A stretch of 16,834 nucleotides of DNA from Burkholderiales bacterium (GTDB lineage Bacteria; Pseudomonadota; Gammaproteobacteria; Burkholderiales; Burkholderiaceae_C): assembly GCA_025352345.1 (NCBI GenBank), contig JANXTP010000431.1, positions 1 through 16,834 of the forward strand. Reading direction: 5' to 3'. The notes beneath the pieces are model-generated. The model made no database searches. It was not told where the DNA came from and worked only from the letters and a program-made list of their open reading frames with translations. The translations under genes were made by a program, and so were the position numbers. Shown here in pieces: positions 1 to 8,617 of this stretch (position 1 is its first letter; each line of letters begins with the position of its first letter).

Positions 1-2305
1 CCTGGGTCAGCAGCAGGTTGCCGGCGTCGTACTTTCTGAACACCTCGAAGAACAGGCTGCTCGACGCCTGCAGCTGCTTCGTGCTCTTAGGCGCGCCGGG
101 GTAGCCCGTGAACACCAGGCCGGCCACGCGCGCGATCTCGCGAAAGCGCCGCTGCGCCAGTTCGCCGCTGTTCAGGCTGTGCAGCACGTCGGGCAGCAGA
201 TCAGCAGCTTCGAGCAGCCGGCCGTCGAACAGCGGCGCCAGGTCGACCGGTTCGGCGCTCAACAGCTCGAAGCCGTAGTCGTTGACGCTGACACTGAACG
301 TGTTCGGCGCGTCGCGCGCCAACCGCCACGCGAGCAGACTGGCCAGCCCCAGGTGCACATTGCGGCCGGCGAACGGGTACAGGTAGACGTGGTGGCCCTC
401 GCGCGAGGTGAACACCTCGACCAGCAGCGTGTCGGGCGTCGGTAGCCTCGACAACCGCGCCTGCGTCTGCAGCATCGGCAGCGCAGCCAGCATCTCAGGC
501 TCTCCCTCGACGAGGTGGCCGGGCGACCTCGCCGCCACCGCCAGCAGCTCCAGCACCGCGTCGGCCAGCTCGCTGGACAGCGGCATCTTGCCGCCAGCCC
601 AGCTCGGCACCACGCCCTTGTTCTTCGTGGCGCGCTGCACATAGGCGGTCATGTCCTGCGTGCGCAGATATTCGAGCACGCGGCCGGCGAAGACGAAGCA
701 ATCGCCCTTGCGCAAGCGCGCGATGAAGCTTTCCTCGATGCTGCCGATGGCGCCACCGCTCAGGTACTTCACCTGCATCGCGGCATCGCTGACGATGGTG
801 CCGATCGCGAGGCGATGGCGCTTCGCGATGCCGCGGTCGGGCACGCGGTAGATGCCGTCGATGTTCTGCACGCGATGGTATTCCGCGTAGGCCGCGAGGC
901 TGCCGCCCTCGCCCTCGACGAAGCCCAGCGCCCAGTCGAATTCGTCGCGGCCGAGATTGCGGTAGGCGTGCGCAGAACACACTTCCTCGAACATCGTGTC
1001 GGCAGCGAAGCCCCCTCCGAGGGCCACCGTCACCAGGTGCTGCACCAGAACGTCGAGCGGCTTGTCGGGTGTGGCGCGCTTCTCGATGCGCCCTGCCAGC
1101 GCGGCGCGGCGAGCGGCAGCAGCCTCGACCAGTTCGAGCGTGTTCGTCGGCACCAGCGTGACGCGGCTCGGCCGCCCTGGTGCATGGCCGCTGCGGCCGG
1201 CGCGCTGCAGCAAGCGCGCCACGCCTTTCGCGCTGCCGATCTGCAGCACCCGCTCGACCGGCAGGAAGTCGACGCCGAGGTCCAGCGACGAGGTGCAGAC
1301 CACCGCCTTCAGCTGCCCCTGCTTCAGCCCGGCCTCGACCCACTCGCGCACCGCCTTGTCGAGCGAGCCGTGGTGCAGCGCCACGATGCCGGCCCAGTCG
1401 GGCCGCTCGCGCAGCAGCAGCTGGTACCAAATCTCGGCCTGCGAACGGGTGTTGGTGAAGACCAGCGTGGTGGCCGCGCTGTCGATCTCGGCGATCACCG
1501 GCTGCAGCATCTGCGCGCCAAGGTGGCCACCCCAAGAGAAGCGGCCGGGGTTCTCGGGCAACAAGGTGTCGATCAGCAGCGTCTTCTCAACGCGACCCTG
1601 CACGGTCAGGCCTTCGTCGTCACCGACCGTGTTGGTGTGGGTACCTGCGCCGATCAGCACCCGCTTCGCGTCGTCCAGATTGCCCAGCGTCGCGCTCAGC
1701 CCCCACACCACCAGCCGTGGGCTCCAGCGCTTCAACCGCGCCAGCGCGAGTTGCACCTGCACGCCGCGCTTGTTGCCCATCAGCTCGTGCCACTCGTCGA
1801 CGATGACGGTATGCACGCCGGCCAGTTCCTCGGCGGCGCGCTCGCGCGTCAGCATCAGGCAGAGTGATTCGGGCGTGGTGACCAGCGCGGTCGGGAAGCG
1901 CCGATCCTGCCGCGCGCGCTCGGCCGACGCGGTGTCGCCGGTGCGCTGACCGACGCTCCAGTGCGGCGCGACCGCGGGCAGGGTCAGCTGCAGCGCGCGC
2001 GTGGTGTCGGCGGCGAGGGCGCGCATCGGCGTCAGCCACAGCACGCCGAGCGGCGGGGCCACGGCCCTGGTCGGTGGTGTGATCTCCAGACCACGCAGCA
2101 ACGCGCCGAACCACACCGCATAGGTCTTACCGCTGCCGGTGGTGGCATGCAGCAGGCCGCTGCGGCCGGCGATCATCCCCGCCCAGACCTCGCGCTGGAA
2201 CGCGAACGGTTGCCAGCCGCGCGCAGCGAACCAGACCTCGGCCACGCAGGCATCGGGCGAGTGCCCAGTCGCTCTCGCGGTGTCGGTTCCGAGCTTTGAC
2301 GTCAC
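1..2305 (-). CDS. Ligase-associated Lhr-type DEXH-box DNA helicase (3' end outside window)
   Basis: ATP-dependent superfamily 2 helicase of the Lhr group, the type found with ATP-dependent DNA ligase, exonuclease and phosphoesterase genes in bacterial DNA-repair clusters. The frame is open from a GTG at 2305 to the left edge (768 codons). The family is usually somewhat over 800 residues, so only the extreme C-terminus is missing. Visible motifs: Walker A TTGSGKT (about residues 55-61), motif Ia LTPMRALA (about 91-98), DEWHE in Walker B (170-174), motif III GLSATLGN (about 202-209), and further on motif VI QRAGRSGH. DEWHE rather than DEAD/DEAH is typical of the ligase-associated branch. The GTG start lies 4 bases after the stop of the DUF429 gene; the next in-frame stop upstream is close, so few other starts are possible. 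Its partner genes may lie just outside the window. It is likely co-transcribed with the xanthine dehydrogenase operon upstream. The helicase assignment is secure; the repair role rests on the family. Confidence 0.93.
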   Translation of the reverse strand, partial: MTSKLGTDTARATGHSPDACVAEVWFAARGWQPFAFQREVWAGMIAGRSGLLHATTGSGKTYAVWFGALLRGLEITPPTRAVAPPLGVLWLTPMRALAADTTRALQLTLPAVAPHWSVGQRTGDTASAERARQDRRFPTALVTTPESLCLMLTRERAAEELAGVHTVIVDEWHELMGNKRGVQVQLALARLKRWSPRLVVWGLSATLGNLDDAKRVLIGAGTHTNTVGDDEGLTVQGRVEKTLLIDTLLPENPGRFSWGGHLGAQMLQPVIAEIDSAATTLVFTNTRSQAEIWYQLLLRERPDWAGIVALHHGSLDKAVREWVEAGLKQGQLKAVVCTSSLDLGVDFLPVERVLQIGSAKGVARLLQRAGRSGHAPGRPSRVTLVPTNTLELVEAAAARRAALAGRIEKRATPDKPLDVLVQHLVTVALGGGFAADTMFEEVCSAHAYRNLGRDEFDWALGFVEGEGGSLAAYAEYHRVQNIDGIYRVPDRGIAKRHRLAIGTIVSDAAMQVKYLSGGAIGSIEESFIARLRKGDCFVFAGRVLEYLRTQDMTAYVQRATKNKGVVPSWAGGKMPLSSELADAVLELLAVAARSPGHLVEGEPEMLAALPMLQTQARLSRLPTPDTLLVEVFTSREGHHVYLYPFAGRNVHLGLASLLAWRLARDAPNTFSVSVNDYGFELLSAEPVDLAPLFDGRLLEAADLLPDVLHSLNSGELAQRRFREIARVAGLVFTGYPGAPKSTKQLQASSSLFFEVFRKYDAGNLLLTQ

Positions 2306-2309
2306 CGGC

Positions 2310-3158
2310 TCACACCACCCCGGCCGTCACGATCCAGCCTTCCAGCGGGTCGGCATCGGCCGGTCGGCCGAAGTCAACTTGCCCGCGCGCCCACGCCGCC
2401 TGCAGCAGGCACAGCACCGCATCGAGGCGGTCACCTCTGGCATCAGCGACCAGCGCGTCGCGCTGCGCATGGCTCAGGCGCAAGCGCAGCGTGAGCCGCG
2501 TCCGGCCCTGCTCCAGCGCGTCGACCAGGTCCTTGCGCGCAATCAGCCGCTCCGGTGTTTGCTTCGCCTTGTCGTCGCTCTTGTACGAGCGGCTGCCGAG
2601 CACCTCGCGCGCCAGCAGGCCGGGATAGCCTTCGACCGCGACGCGCGCGGTGTCGCCGTCGTGCAGCCCCGGCAGGTGCACCCCGGCGTCGATCAGCAGC
2701 GGCACGCCGGCATGCAGCATGAACGCCACCGGAGGGTTGACCCACTTCATCGATGGCGACGACCCAGCCGGCCCGTCGCAGCCGCGGTGCGCGAACTTGC
2801 CGCCGACCGGTCGCGCGTTGCAGAACGCGGCGAAGGTGTCGCGGATCTGCTCGCGCGACAAGGCCGCGTAATGGCGCATCAACGGCAGCCAGTCGGTCGA
2901 CCAGCCCAGCGTCTCGATCAGCTCGCGCGGCAGGCCGAACGGCAGGTCGAAGGCACCGACCCACTCGCCGGGCGCGTGCAGCCAGGCGCTGAAGTCATCG
3001 AAGCAGGGGTGTGAATGGATCGCATCGAGCCGGACGCTGTGGCCGTCGAACGTGCCAAGCGCGACAACGATCGGTTTGCGCTTCGTGGGCCGGCTGGTGA
3101 AGTCGATGCCGGCAGCGGCGCCGGGGCCGCCGGCGGGCATCAGAGGTACTGTGGTCAC
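2310..3158 (-). CDS. DUF429 family protein (predicted RNase H-like fold)
   Basis: A 282-residue protein with the DUF429 signature: an N-terminal GIDFTS (Asp19) followed by a basic RPTKRKP stretch, then AFDLPFGLPREL (Asp71), VEGYPG (Glu176) and a C-terminal DRLDAVLCLLQAAW helix (Asp244, Asp247). The spacing of acidic residues fits the RNase H-like fold proposed for this family, whose biochemical activity is unknown to me. No signal peptide or membrane segment is seen, so it should be cytoplasmic. The start taken is GTG at 3158, 10 bases after the xdhC stop; ATG at 3140 is also possible and would keep the conserved GIDFTS segment. It sits between xdhC and the helicase with minimal spacing, so it is probably the fifth gene of the operon. 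The family call is good; the function is open. Confidence 0.82.
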   Translation of the reverse strand: MTTVPLMPAGGPGAAAGIDFTSRPTKRKPIVVALGTFDGHSVRLDAIHSHPCFDDFSAWLHAPGEWVGAFDLPFGLPRELIETLGWSTDWLPLMRHYAALSREQIRDTFAAFCNARPVGGKFAHRGCDGPAGSSPSMKWVNPPVAFMLHAGVPLLIDAGVHLPGLHDGDTARVAVEGYPGLLAREVLGSRSYKSDDKAKQTPERLIARKDLVDALEQGRTRLTLRLRLSHAQRDALVADARGDRLDAVLCLLQAAWARGQVDFGRPADADPLEGWIVTAGVV

Positions 3159-3168
3159 GGCTGCGACT

Positions 3169-3984
3169 CTAACGACCGCCCGATGTCCCCATCATCAGTT
3201 GCGCCACCGCCGCCAAGGCCACGACCTCGGGCGCTTTGCCGTCGATGCCTGGCAAACCGATCGGGCAGATCAGCCGAGCCAGCAGCTCCGGCGCGATGCC
3301 GCGCGACTCGAAGTGATGGAGGAAGCGCTGCCGCTTCGTCTGCGAACCGATCAACCCGAGGAAGGCGAAGTCGCCGCGTTTCAGGATGGCCTCGGTGATG
3401 AGCAGGTCGAGGTCGTGGCGGTGGGTCAGCACCAGAAAGCGGTCGCCCGGGGCGGCGCGATCGACTTCACCTTCGACCGCATCGACCGACACTTTGCGGA
3501 TGTGTGCAGGCCAGGGCGCGCTACCGAGCGCGGCCGGGAATTCTTCCTCGCGCTCGTCGATCCAGTCGACGCTGACCGGCAGGTCGACCAGCAGCCGCGC
3601 GATCGCGCGGCCCACATGCCCGGCACCATAAAGCTGCAGATGAAACCGCGCTATGTCGGCAGGCCAGGCCGCCAGCGCATCGGCCGTCAGCCTTGAAAAG
3701 CCGAGCGTCACCACGCCGCCGCAGCACTGACCCAGCGCCGGGCCCAGCGGGTAGCGAACCTGCTGCGGTGCCCTCGACGCTTCGTGCAGCATCTGCCGCG
3801 CCTGCACGATCGCCTTCAACTCCAGGTGCCCACCACCAACCGTGCCCGCAACCACCTCCGCACTGACCAGCATCCGCGCGCCCGCTTCGCGCGGCGTCGA
3901 GCCGAGCGTGTCGAGCACATCGACGAGCACGGCTGGTGTGCCCGCAGTCAAGCAACCCGCGGCACAGTCACGCAGCGAATTCAT
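3169..3984 (-). CDS. xdhC: XdhC, xanthine dehydrogenase molybdenum-cofactor insertion chaperone
   Basis: XdhC-type accessory protein (271 aa) that binds molybdenum cofactor, promotes its sulfuration and inserts it into the XdhB subunit. It is needed for active xanthine dehydrogenase but is not part of the mature enzyme. The N-terminal XdhC/CoxI domain shows GSTPREAGARM (28-38), GTVGGGHLE (about 47-55) and the cysteine-containing LGQCCGGVV (84-92). The C-terminal Rossmann-like domain starts at LYGAGHVGRA (118-127) and ends with the family motif CPIGLPGIDGKAPEVVALA (about 240-258). Length is normal for the family. The ATG overlaps the xdhB stop as ATGA (3981-3984), which indicates translational coupling directly behind its client subunit. 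Confidence 0.96.
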   Translation of the reverse strand: MNSLRDCAAGCLTAGTPAVLVDVLDTLGSTPREAGARMLVSAEVVAGTVGGGHLELKAIVQARQMLHEASRAPQQVRYPLGPALGQCCGGVVTLGFSRLTADALAAWPADIARFHLQLYGAGHVGRAIARLLVDLPVSVDWIDEREEEFPAALGSAPWPAHIRKVSVDAVEGEVDRAAPGDRFLVLTHRHDLDLLITEAILKRGDFAFLGLIGSQTKRQRFLHHFESRGIAPELLARLICPIGLPGIDGKAPEVVALAAVAQLMMGTSGGR

Positions 3985-6383
3985 CGGTCATCAACAGCAT
4001 GGGCGCCTGTATCGCACACGGCCATCAGCGCCCGCAGGATCGCCTCGGGCGTCGCCGGCGCTGTCAGAGGTGGGTCGTTGCGGTGGCCACTTGCGGCCGA
4101 GATGGCGTCGCGGATCGCGATGAACACCGAGAACGCCAGCAGCAGCGGTGGCTCGCCGACTGCCTTGCTTCGGTGGATGGTGTCGGCGGCATTCGGCTCG
4201 CCATAGAGCTGCACATTGAAGATCGGCGGGGTGTCGTTGGCGGTCGGGATCTTGTAGGTGCTGGGCGCGTGGGTCATCAGCCGGCCGGCGTGTTTCGATC
4301 CATCCAGCGGATGCCGCACCAGTTCCTCGCTGGTCAGCCAGCCCATGCCCTGGATGAAGCCGCCCTCGATCTGGCCGATGTCGATGGCGCGGTTCAGCGA
4401 GCTGCCGACATCGTGCAGCAGATCGGCACGCAGCAGCCTGCACTCGCCGGTCAGCGTGTCCACCACCACCTCGCTCACCGCCGCGCCACAGCAGAAGTAC
4501 TGGAACGGGTGGCCCTGCATCGTCTCGCGGTTCCAGTGCAGGCCGGGGGTGGCGTAGTGGCCGTCTGACCAGAGCTGGACGCGAGCGGCGTAGGCCTGCG
4601 CGACCAGTTCGGTGAAGGGCAGCGTGTCGCTGCCAACCTGCACCACATCGTCGGCGAAACGCACCTGCGTGGGGTCTGCCCCGCGCAGACTCGCCGCGAG
4701 CACTGCCAGCCGGTCGCGGATCTGCCGCGCTGCGTCTTGCGCGGCCTTGCCGTTCAGGTCGCTGCCGGTCGAGGCCGCGGTGGCCGAGGTGTTGGCGACC
4801 TTGTTGGTGTCGGTCGCGCTGACGCGCACGCGGTCGAAGCCGATGCCGAGTTCGTGTGCCACCACCTGCGCGACCTTGGTGTTCAGGCCCTGGCCCATCT
4901 CGGTGCCACCATGGTTCACCAGCACGCTGCCGTCGGTATACACATGCACCAGCGCGCCGGCCTGGTTCAGGTGCGCCAGGTTGAACGCGATGCCGAATTT
5001 CACCGGCGTCAGCGCGAGGCCTTTTTTCAGCACCGGGCTGTGCGCGTTGAACTGCGAAATCTCGGCGCGGCGAGCACGGTAGTCGCTGCTGCGCTCCAGG
5101 CGATCGGTGAGTGGCTGCAGGATGTTGTCGGCAATGCGCTGGCCATAAGGCGCCACGTCGCGGTTGCCGGCGCCGTAAAAGTTGGCGCGACGCACATCGA
5201 GCGCGTCGATGTGCAATCGACGCGCGATGCTGTCGAGGATCACCTCGATCGCGATCGCTCCCTGCGGACCGCCGAAGCCGCGAAACGCCGTGTTGCTCTG
5301 CGTGTTCGTGCGGCAGCTGTAGCCGTGCAGCGCCACCTCGGGCAGCCAGTAGGCGTTGTCGACATGGCACAGCGCACGGGCCATCACCGGGCCCGACAGG
5401 TCGGCCGAGTGGCCGGCGTTCGACAGCAGCGTGATCTCAGCGCCGAGCACGCGGCCGGTGTCATCGTGGCCCACCTCGTACTCGATGTGGAAGGCGTGGC
5501 GCCGGCCGGTGACCATGAAGTCGTCGTCGCGGTCGAGGCGCAGCTTCACAGGCCGATTCAACCGTCGCGCGGCCAGTGCCGCGATGCAGGCGAACGGCGC
5601 CGACTGCGACTCCTTGCCACCGAAGCCGCCACCCATGCGCCGGCACTCGATGCGCACCTGGTGCGCGGCCAATTTCAGCGCCGTGGCGACCACGTGCTGC
5701 ATCTCGCTCGGGTGCTGGGTCGAGCAGTGCACCAGCAGGCCGTCGGCCTCGGTCGGCAGCGCATAGCTGATCTGCCCTTCCAGGTAGAACTGCTCCTGCC
5801 CGCCGACCTCGATGCTGCCGCTCAGCCGGTGCGGTGCAGCATCGATCGTGGTACGGGCGCCCGCGCCGCTGACGCTTCGGCTCAAATGCATAGGCGGGAT
5901 CACATACTGGCTCAGGGCGTGAGCTTGCTGCATTGTCAGCACGGCTGGCAGCGGTTCGATGGTCATCACGTCGCTGGCCCTCGCCGCAGCGCGGCGGGCG
6001 GCATCGCGGGTGTCGGCCACCACCGCGAACACCGGCTGGCCCAGGTAGCGCAAGTCGCCATCGCAGCGGCCGTCGTCGTGAAAGGCGATGGTGGCCAGGA
6101 TCGGTTCGTCGTGAACGATGGCGCCGCAGTCGTTGGGGCCCGGAAAGTCGGCGCCGGTCAGAACGGCCACCACGCCGGGCATTCCACGCACACGTTCGAG
6201 ATCGAGCACGGTCAACCGGCCATGCGCTACTGGCGACAAGCCCAGCGCGATGTGCAGCGTGCCGACCAGCTCGGGCAGGTCGTCGGTGTACGGCGCGGCA
6301 CCGGCGACGTGCAGGTGCGCGGACTCATGAGCGCGCGCGACACCGACGGTGGTGCCATGTGTGCGCGGCATTGGCTCGCTCAC
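3981..6383 (-). CDS. xdhB: Xanthine dehydrogenase large subunit, molybdopterin-binding
   Basis: Molybdenum subunit (800 aa) of the two-subunit bacterial xanthine dehydrogenase, which oxidises hypoxanthine to xanthine and xanthine to urate in the cytoplasm. Visible motifs: GGGFGGKES (251-259, Glu258 matching the purine-contacting Glu802 of the bovine enzyme), FRGFGGPQG (368-375, Arg368 matching bovine Arg880), the cofactor-binding GGTEMGQGL (492-500), and the catalytic glutamate in AVGEPPLLL (Glu744, matching bovine Glu1261). All active-site residues I could check are present, including the arginine typical of xanthine dehydrogenases rather than aldehyde oxidases. I chose GTG at 6383 because it forms a GTGA overlap with the xdhA stop and gives an N-terminus MSEPMPRTHG; ATG at 6371 is the alternative. 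The frame stays open further upstream inside xdhA, but that part does not resemble the family. Confidence 0.96.
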   Translation of the reverse strand: MSEPMPRTHGTTVGVARAHESAHLHVAGAAPYTDDLPELVGTLHIALGLSPVAHGRLTVLDLERVRGMPGVVAVLTGADFPGPNDCGAIVHDEPILATIAFHDDGRCDGDLRYLGQPVFAVVADTRDAARRAAARASDVMTIEPLPAVLTMQQAHALSQYVIPPMHLSRSVSGAGARTTIDAAPHRLSGSIEVGGQEQFYLEGQISYALPTEADGLLVHCSTQHPSEMQHVVATALKLAAHQVRIECRRMGGGFGGKESQSAPFACIAALAARRLNRPVKLRLDRDDDFMVTGRRHAFHIEYEVGHDDTGRVLGAEITLLSNAGHSADLSGPVMARALCHVDNAYWLPEVALHGYSCRTNTQSNTAFRGFGGPQGAIAIEVILDSIARRLHIDALDVRRANFYGAGNRDVAPYGQRIADNILQPLTDRLERSSDYRARRAEISQFNAHSPVLKKGLALTPVKFGIAFNLAHLNQAGALVHVYTDGSVLVNHGGTEMGQGLNTKVAQVVAHELGIGFDRVRVSATDTNKVANTSATAASTGSDLNGKAAQDAARQIRDRLAVLAASLRGADPTQVRFADDVVQVGSDTLPFTELVAQAYAARVQLWSDGHYATPGLHWNRETMQGHPFQYFCCGAAVSEVVVDTLTGECRLLRADLLHDVGSSLNRAIDIGQIEGGFIQGMGWLTSEELVRHPLDGSKHAGRLMTHAPSTYKIPTANDTPPIFNVQLYGEPNAADTIHRSKAVGEPPLLLAFSVFIAIRDAISAASGHRNDPPLTAPATPEAILRALMAVCDTGAHAVDDR

Positions 6384-7960
6384 GCCGGCGCCTTGGTGAC
6401 AACCTCTGTGCGCTCTCGATCCATTGGCCGGATGGGCCAGATTCGGGTCGCATGCGCCGGCAGCGGATCGACGGTGCGTGTTTCCAGCCAGAAGCGCTGC
6501 AACAGGTTCTGTGCGACCTGCAGCCGATAGGCCGCGCTGGCGCGCAGGTCGGACAGCGGCTGGAAGTCCTGCGCCAGCGCCTGCTGCGCGGCCTGCACTG
6601 CCTCTGCATTCCACACCCGACCGAGCAGGGCCACCTCAGCCGCCGCTGCGCGCTTGACGATGGCCGCCATGCCGCCGTAGGCCAACCGCACCGAGCGCAC
6701 CGTGCCGCCATCGAGATCGATCGTGAACGCGGCGCACAGCGCCGAGATGTCGCAGTCGCATCGCTTGCTGATCTTGTAGGCACGGACGCGTTGACTGGTC
6801 GATGGCAACGGCACGACCAGCGCCGCCACGAATTCACCGAGCTGCATGACGTTGCGCATGTAGTCGACGTAGAAATCACACAGCGGCAGCTGGCGAACCG
6901 TGTCGCCACGCCGCAGCTCGATCTTGGCGTCGAGCGCCATCAGCACAGGCGCCGCATCGCCGATCGGCGAGCCATTGGCCACGTTGCCGCCCAGCGTGCC
7001 GGCATGGCGCACCGGCGGGCCAGCGAAGCGCAGACCGACCTCTGCGAGGTCAGGCCAGTGGGCGGCGAGCGTGCGCCAAGCCGTTTCCAGCGAAACGCCT
7101 GCACCGATGCGAAGCTGGCCGTCTGTGGTCTCGATGCGCTTGAGTTCGCCCACGTTGCCGAGGTACAGGATGTCGCCCAGATCGCGGAACTGCTTCGTCA
7201 CCCACAGGCCGATGTCGGTGGCGCCGGCCAGCATCAGCGCGTCGGGATGCGCGAGGCGCAGCGCGGCCAGATCGGCCAACGTGGTCGGTGCGTAGAAGTG
7301 GTCGATGCGCAGCTCTCCGCTGTCGGCACATCGATGCCGGTTGACAGCGCTGCAGTGGAAGGTCTGCGCGTTGCGCATTGACGTCAGCGCTGCAATCACC
7401 GGCGCGGTGTCGATCTGCACCGCCGGCAGATCGAACATCCGCTCGCCGGCATCGACGATGGTCCGGTAACCGGTGCAGCGGCACAGGTTTCCCGCGAGAC
7501 CATCGGCGATCTGCTGGCGGTTCGGCCGGTCGTCTGCCGCACTGTGCCACTCGTACTGCGTGTACAGCGACATCACGAAGCCCGGCGTGCAGAAGCCGCA
7601 CTGCGAGCCGTGGCACTCGACCATCGCCTGCTGCACCGGGTGCAACGCGCCGCTGGCCATCGCCCGCAGGTCTTCGACGGTGTACAGCGCCTTGCCGTGC
7701 AGCGTCGGCAGAAACTGCAGACAGGCATTGACGCTGCGCAGGCTCAGGCCGCGCACGTGGTCGTCAGGTTGGTCGGTGTGATGCGGCAACTCACCGACGA
7801 CGACAGTGCAAGCGCCACAGTCGCCTTCGTTGCAGCCTTCCTTGGTGCCGGTGCAGCGCGCGTGCTCGCGCAGCCAGTCCAGCACCGACAGCGTGGTGTG
7901 GACACCGGCCACTTCGGTGATGGCGCCCCGAAAGAAGAAGCGGATCGGCTGGCTGTTCAA
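6380..7960 (-). CDS. xdhA: Xanthine dehydrogenase small subunit, 2Fe-2S and FAD
   Basis: Electron-transfer subunit (526 aa) that passes electrons from the molybdenum site in XdhB through two 2Fe-2S clusters to FAD and NAD+. The N-terminal plant-type ferredoxin domain has Cys43, Cys48, Cys51 (GCNEGDCGAC) and Cys80. The second, alpha-helical cluster domain has Cys121 and Cys124 (HGSQCGFCTPG) and Cys160 and Cys162 (NLCRCTGYR). The FAD domain follows from about residue 220, with LMLAGATDIGLWV and GTLGGNVANGSPIGDAAP as the flavin-binding stretches. The frame is open further upstream, but the extra residues are not family-like. A TTG at 7960, overlapping the uraD stop as TTGA and preceded by a strong GGGGAGG site, gives the expected N-terminus MNSQPIRFFFRG. 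All eight cluster cysteines are present. Confidence 0.95.
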   Translation of the reverse strand: MNSQPIRFFFRGAITEVAGVHTTLSVLDWLREHARCTGTKEGCNEGDCGACTVVVGELPHHTDQPDDHVRGLSLRSVNACLQFLPTLHGKALYTVEDLRAMASGALHPVQQAMVECHGSQCGFCTPGFVMSLYTQYEWHSAADDRPNRQQIADGLAGNLCRCTGYRTIVDAGERMFDLPAVQIDTAPVIAALTSMRNAQTFHCSAVNRHRCADSGELRIDHFYAPTTLADLAALRLAHPDALMLAGATDIGLWVTKQFRDLGDILYLGNVGELKRIETTDGQLRIGAGVSLETAWRTLAAHWPDLAEVGLRFAGPPVRHAGTLGGNVANGSPIGDAAPVLMALDAKIELRRGDTVRQLPLCDFYVDYMRNVMQLGEFVAALVVPLPSTSQRVRAYKISKRCDCDISALCAAFTIDLDGGTVRSVRLAYGGMAAIVKRAAAAEVALLGRVWNAEAVQAAQQALAQDFQPLSDLRASAAYRLQVAQNLLQRFWLETRTVDPLPAHATRIWPIRPMDRERTEVVTKAPA

Positions 7961-8517
7961 GATGCCTCCCCGCTCAGGCCCATCCGGTCGTGCAGCCGGA
8001 TCTCGGCGATGCGGTCGATCTGCCGCAGGCATTCGTCGATCTCGACCTGCGGCGTGGACACCAGCCGCTGCCGTAGCGTCGCGATGATCTCGTCACGCGT
8101 CAGCCCGCGCGTGGTGGCACCGCGCACCGCCAGCACGAAGGGCCAGCCGAAGCGGGCGCGGTACTCGGCGTTCAGCGCGTGCAAGGTCTGCAGTTCGTCG
8201 GGCGAGGCCTGCGTCAGCCCCGAGGTCGCTTGCTCATGCGACGACTCCCGCGTCAGTGTGCCCGACTGCATCGCCCTACCGGCCAGTTCAGGGTGGGCGC
8301 GGATCAGTGCCAACTGGGCCTCTAGCGGGGCACAGCGCACGGCATCTGACATCGCGTGCTTCAGCGCAGCGGCACTGTCGAACGGGCGCGCCGCCAGCGC
8401 CACCTCGGTCACCCACGGCGAGTGCTCGTACAGGCCGACCAGCATCGCCGCGGCATCTTCAGGCGATGCGGCGTTGACGCGGTCCAGGGTCAGCAGGTCG
8501 GTGTTCGACAGGGTCAT
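7957..8517 (-). CDS. uraD: 2-oxo-4-hydroxy-4-carboxy-5-ureidoimidazoline (OHCU) decarboxylase
   Basis: A 186-residue OHCU decarboxylase, the third enzyme of urate breakdown; it decarboxylates OHCU stereospecifically to S-allantoin. Family motifs are all present: HPELAG (75-80, His75 being the catalytic histidine), the substrate-binding SSHEQATSGL (92-101) and FGWPFVLAVRG (123-133). It is somewhat longer than the usual 160-175 residues, mainly at the C-terminus. It is the first gene of the minus-strand operon and is coupled to xdhA through TTGA. The ATG at 8517 lacks a strong ribosome site. The divergent neighbour uraH encodes the preceding step, so the shared 100-base gap probably holds the promoters of both. 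No peroxisomal or secretory signal is expected or seen. Confidence 0.95.
   Translation of the reverse strand: MTLSNTDLLTLDRVNAASPEDAAAMLVGLYEHSPWVTEVALAARPFDSAAALKHAMSDAVRCAPLEAQLALIRAHPELAGRAMQSGTLTRESSHEQATSGLTQASPDELQTLHALNAEYRARFGWPFVLAVRGATTRGLTRDEIIATLRQRLVSTPQVEIDECLRQIDRIAEIRLHDRMGLSGEAS
7965..7971 (-). promoter_or_regulatory. Ribosome binding site deciding the TTG start of xdhA
   Basis: On the minus strand GGGGAGG precedes TTG at 7960 with a 4-base spacer, and it lies inside the last codons of uraD. It is the best Shine-Dalgarno match near this junction, and the protein that begins here aligns with the usual XdhA N-terminus. This supports TTG over the ATG 24 codons upstream at 8032. 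Confidence 0.7.
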
Positions 8518-8617
8518 GGCATGAGTGTCTTCAGCACAACCCGATGATCGCGCGATTGGCCGCCCCTCCGCTGTGCAAAACTCAAGCCCGTTGCGGCGTC
8601 ACTTCACCAATCTCGCG
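8518..8617. promoter_or_regulatory. Divergent uraD/uraH promoter region with a 10-bp palindrome
   Basis: These 100 bases separate the divergent starts of uraD and uraH and must carry at least the promoter of the uraD-xdhABC operon. A perfect palindrome ATCGCGCGAT lies at 8547-8556. No convincing -35/-10 pair could be picked by eye in either direction. A regulator binding here is an inference from the divergent layout only. Confidence 0.4.

Noticed and set aside
515..1867. Long plus-strand open frame (450 codons)
   Set aside because: It is antisense to the helicase, whose motifs are unmistakable; the translation is low-complexity Arg/His/Gln-rich and shows no known domain.
4737..6530. Plus-strand open frame of 597 codons
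   Set aside because: It is antisense to xdhB and the end of xdhA; open frames of this kind arise from strong third-position GC bias.
6384..6614. N-terminal extension of XdhB upstream of GTG 6383
   Set aside because: The frame is open into xdhA, but the residues are unlike the family and would create a large overlap.
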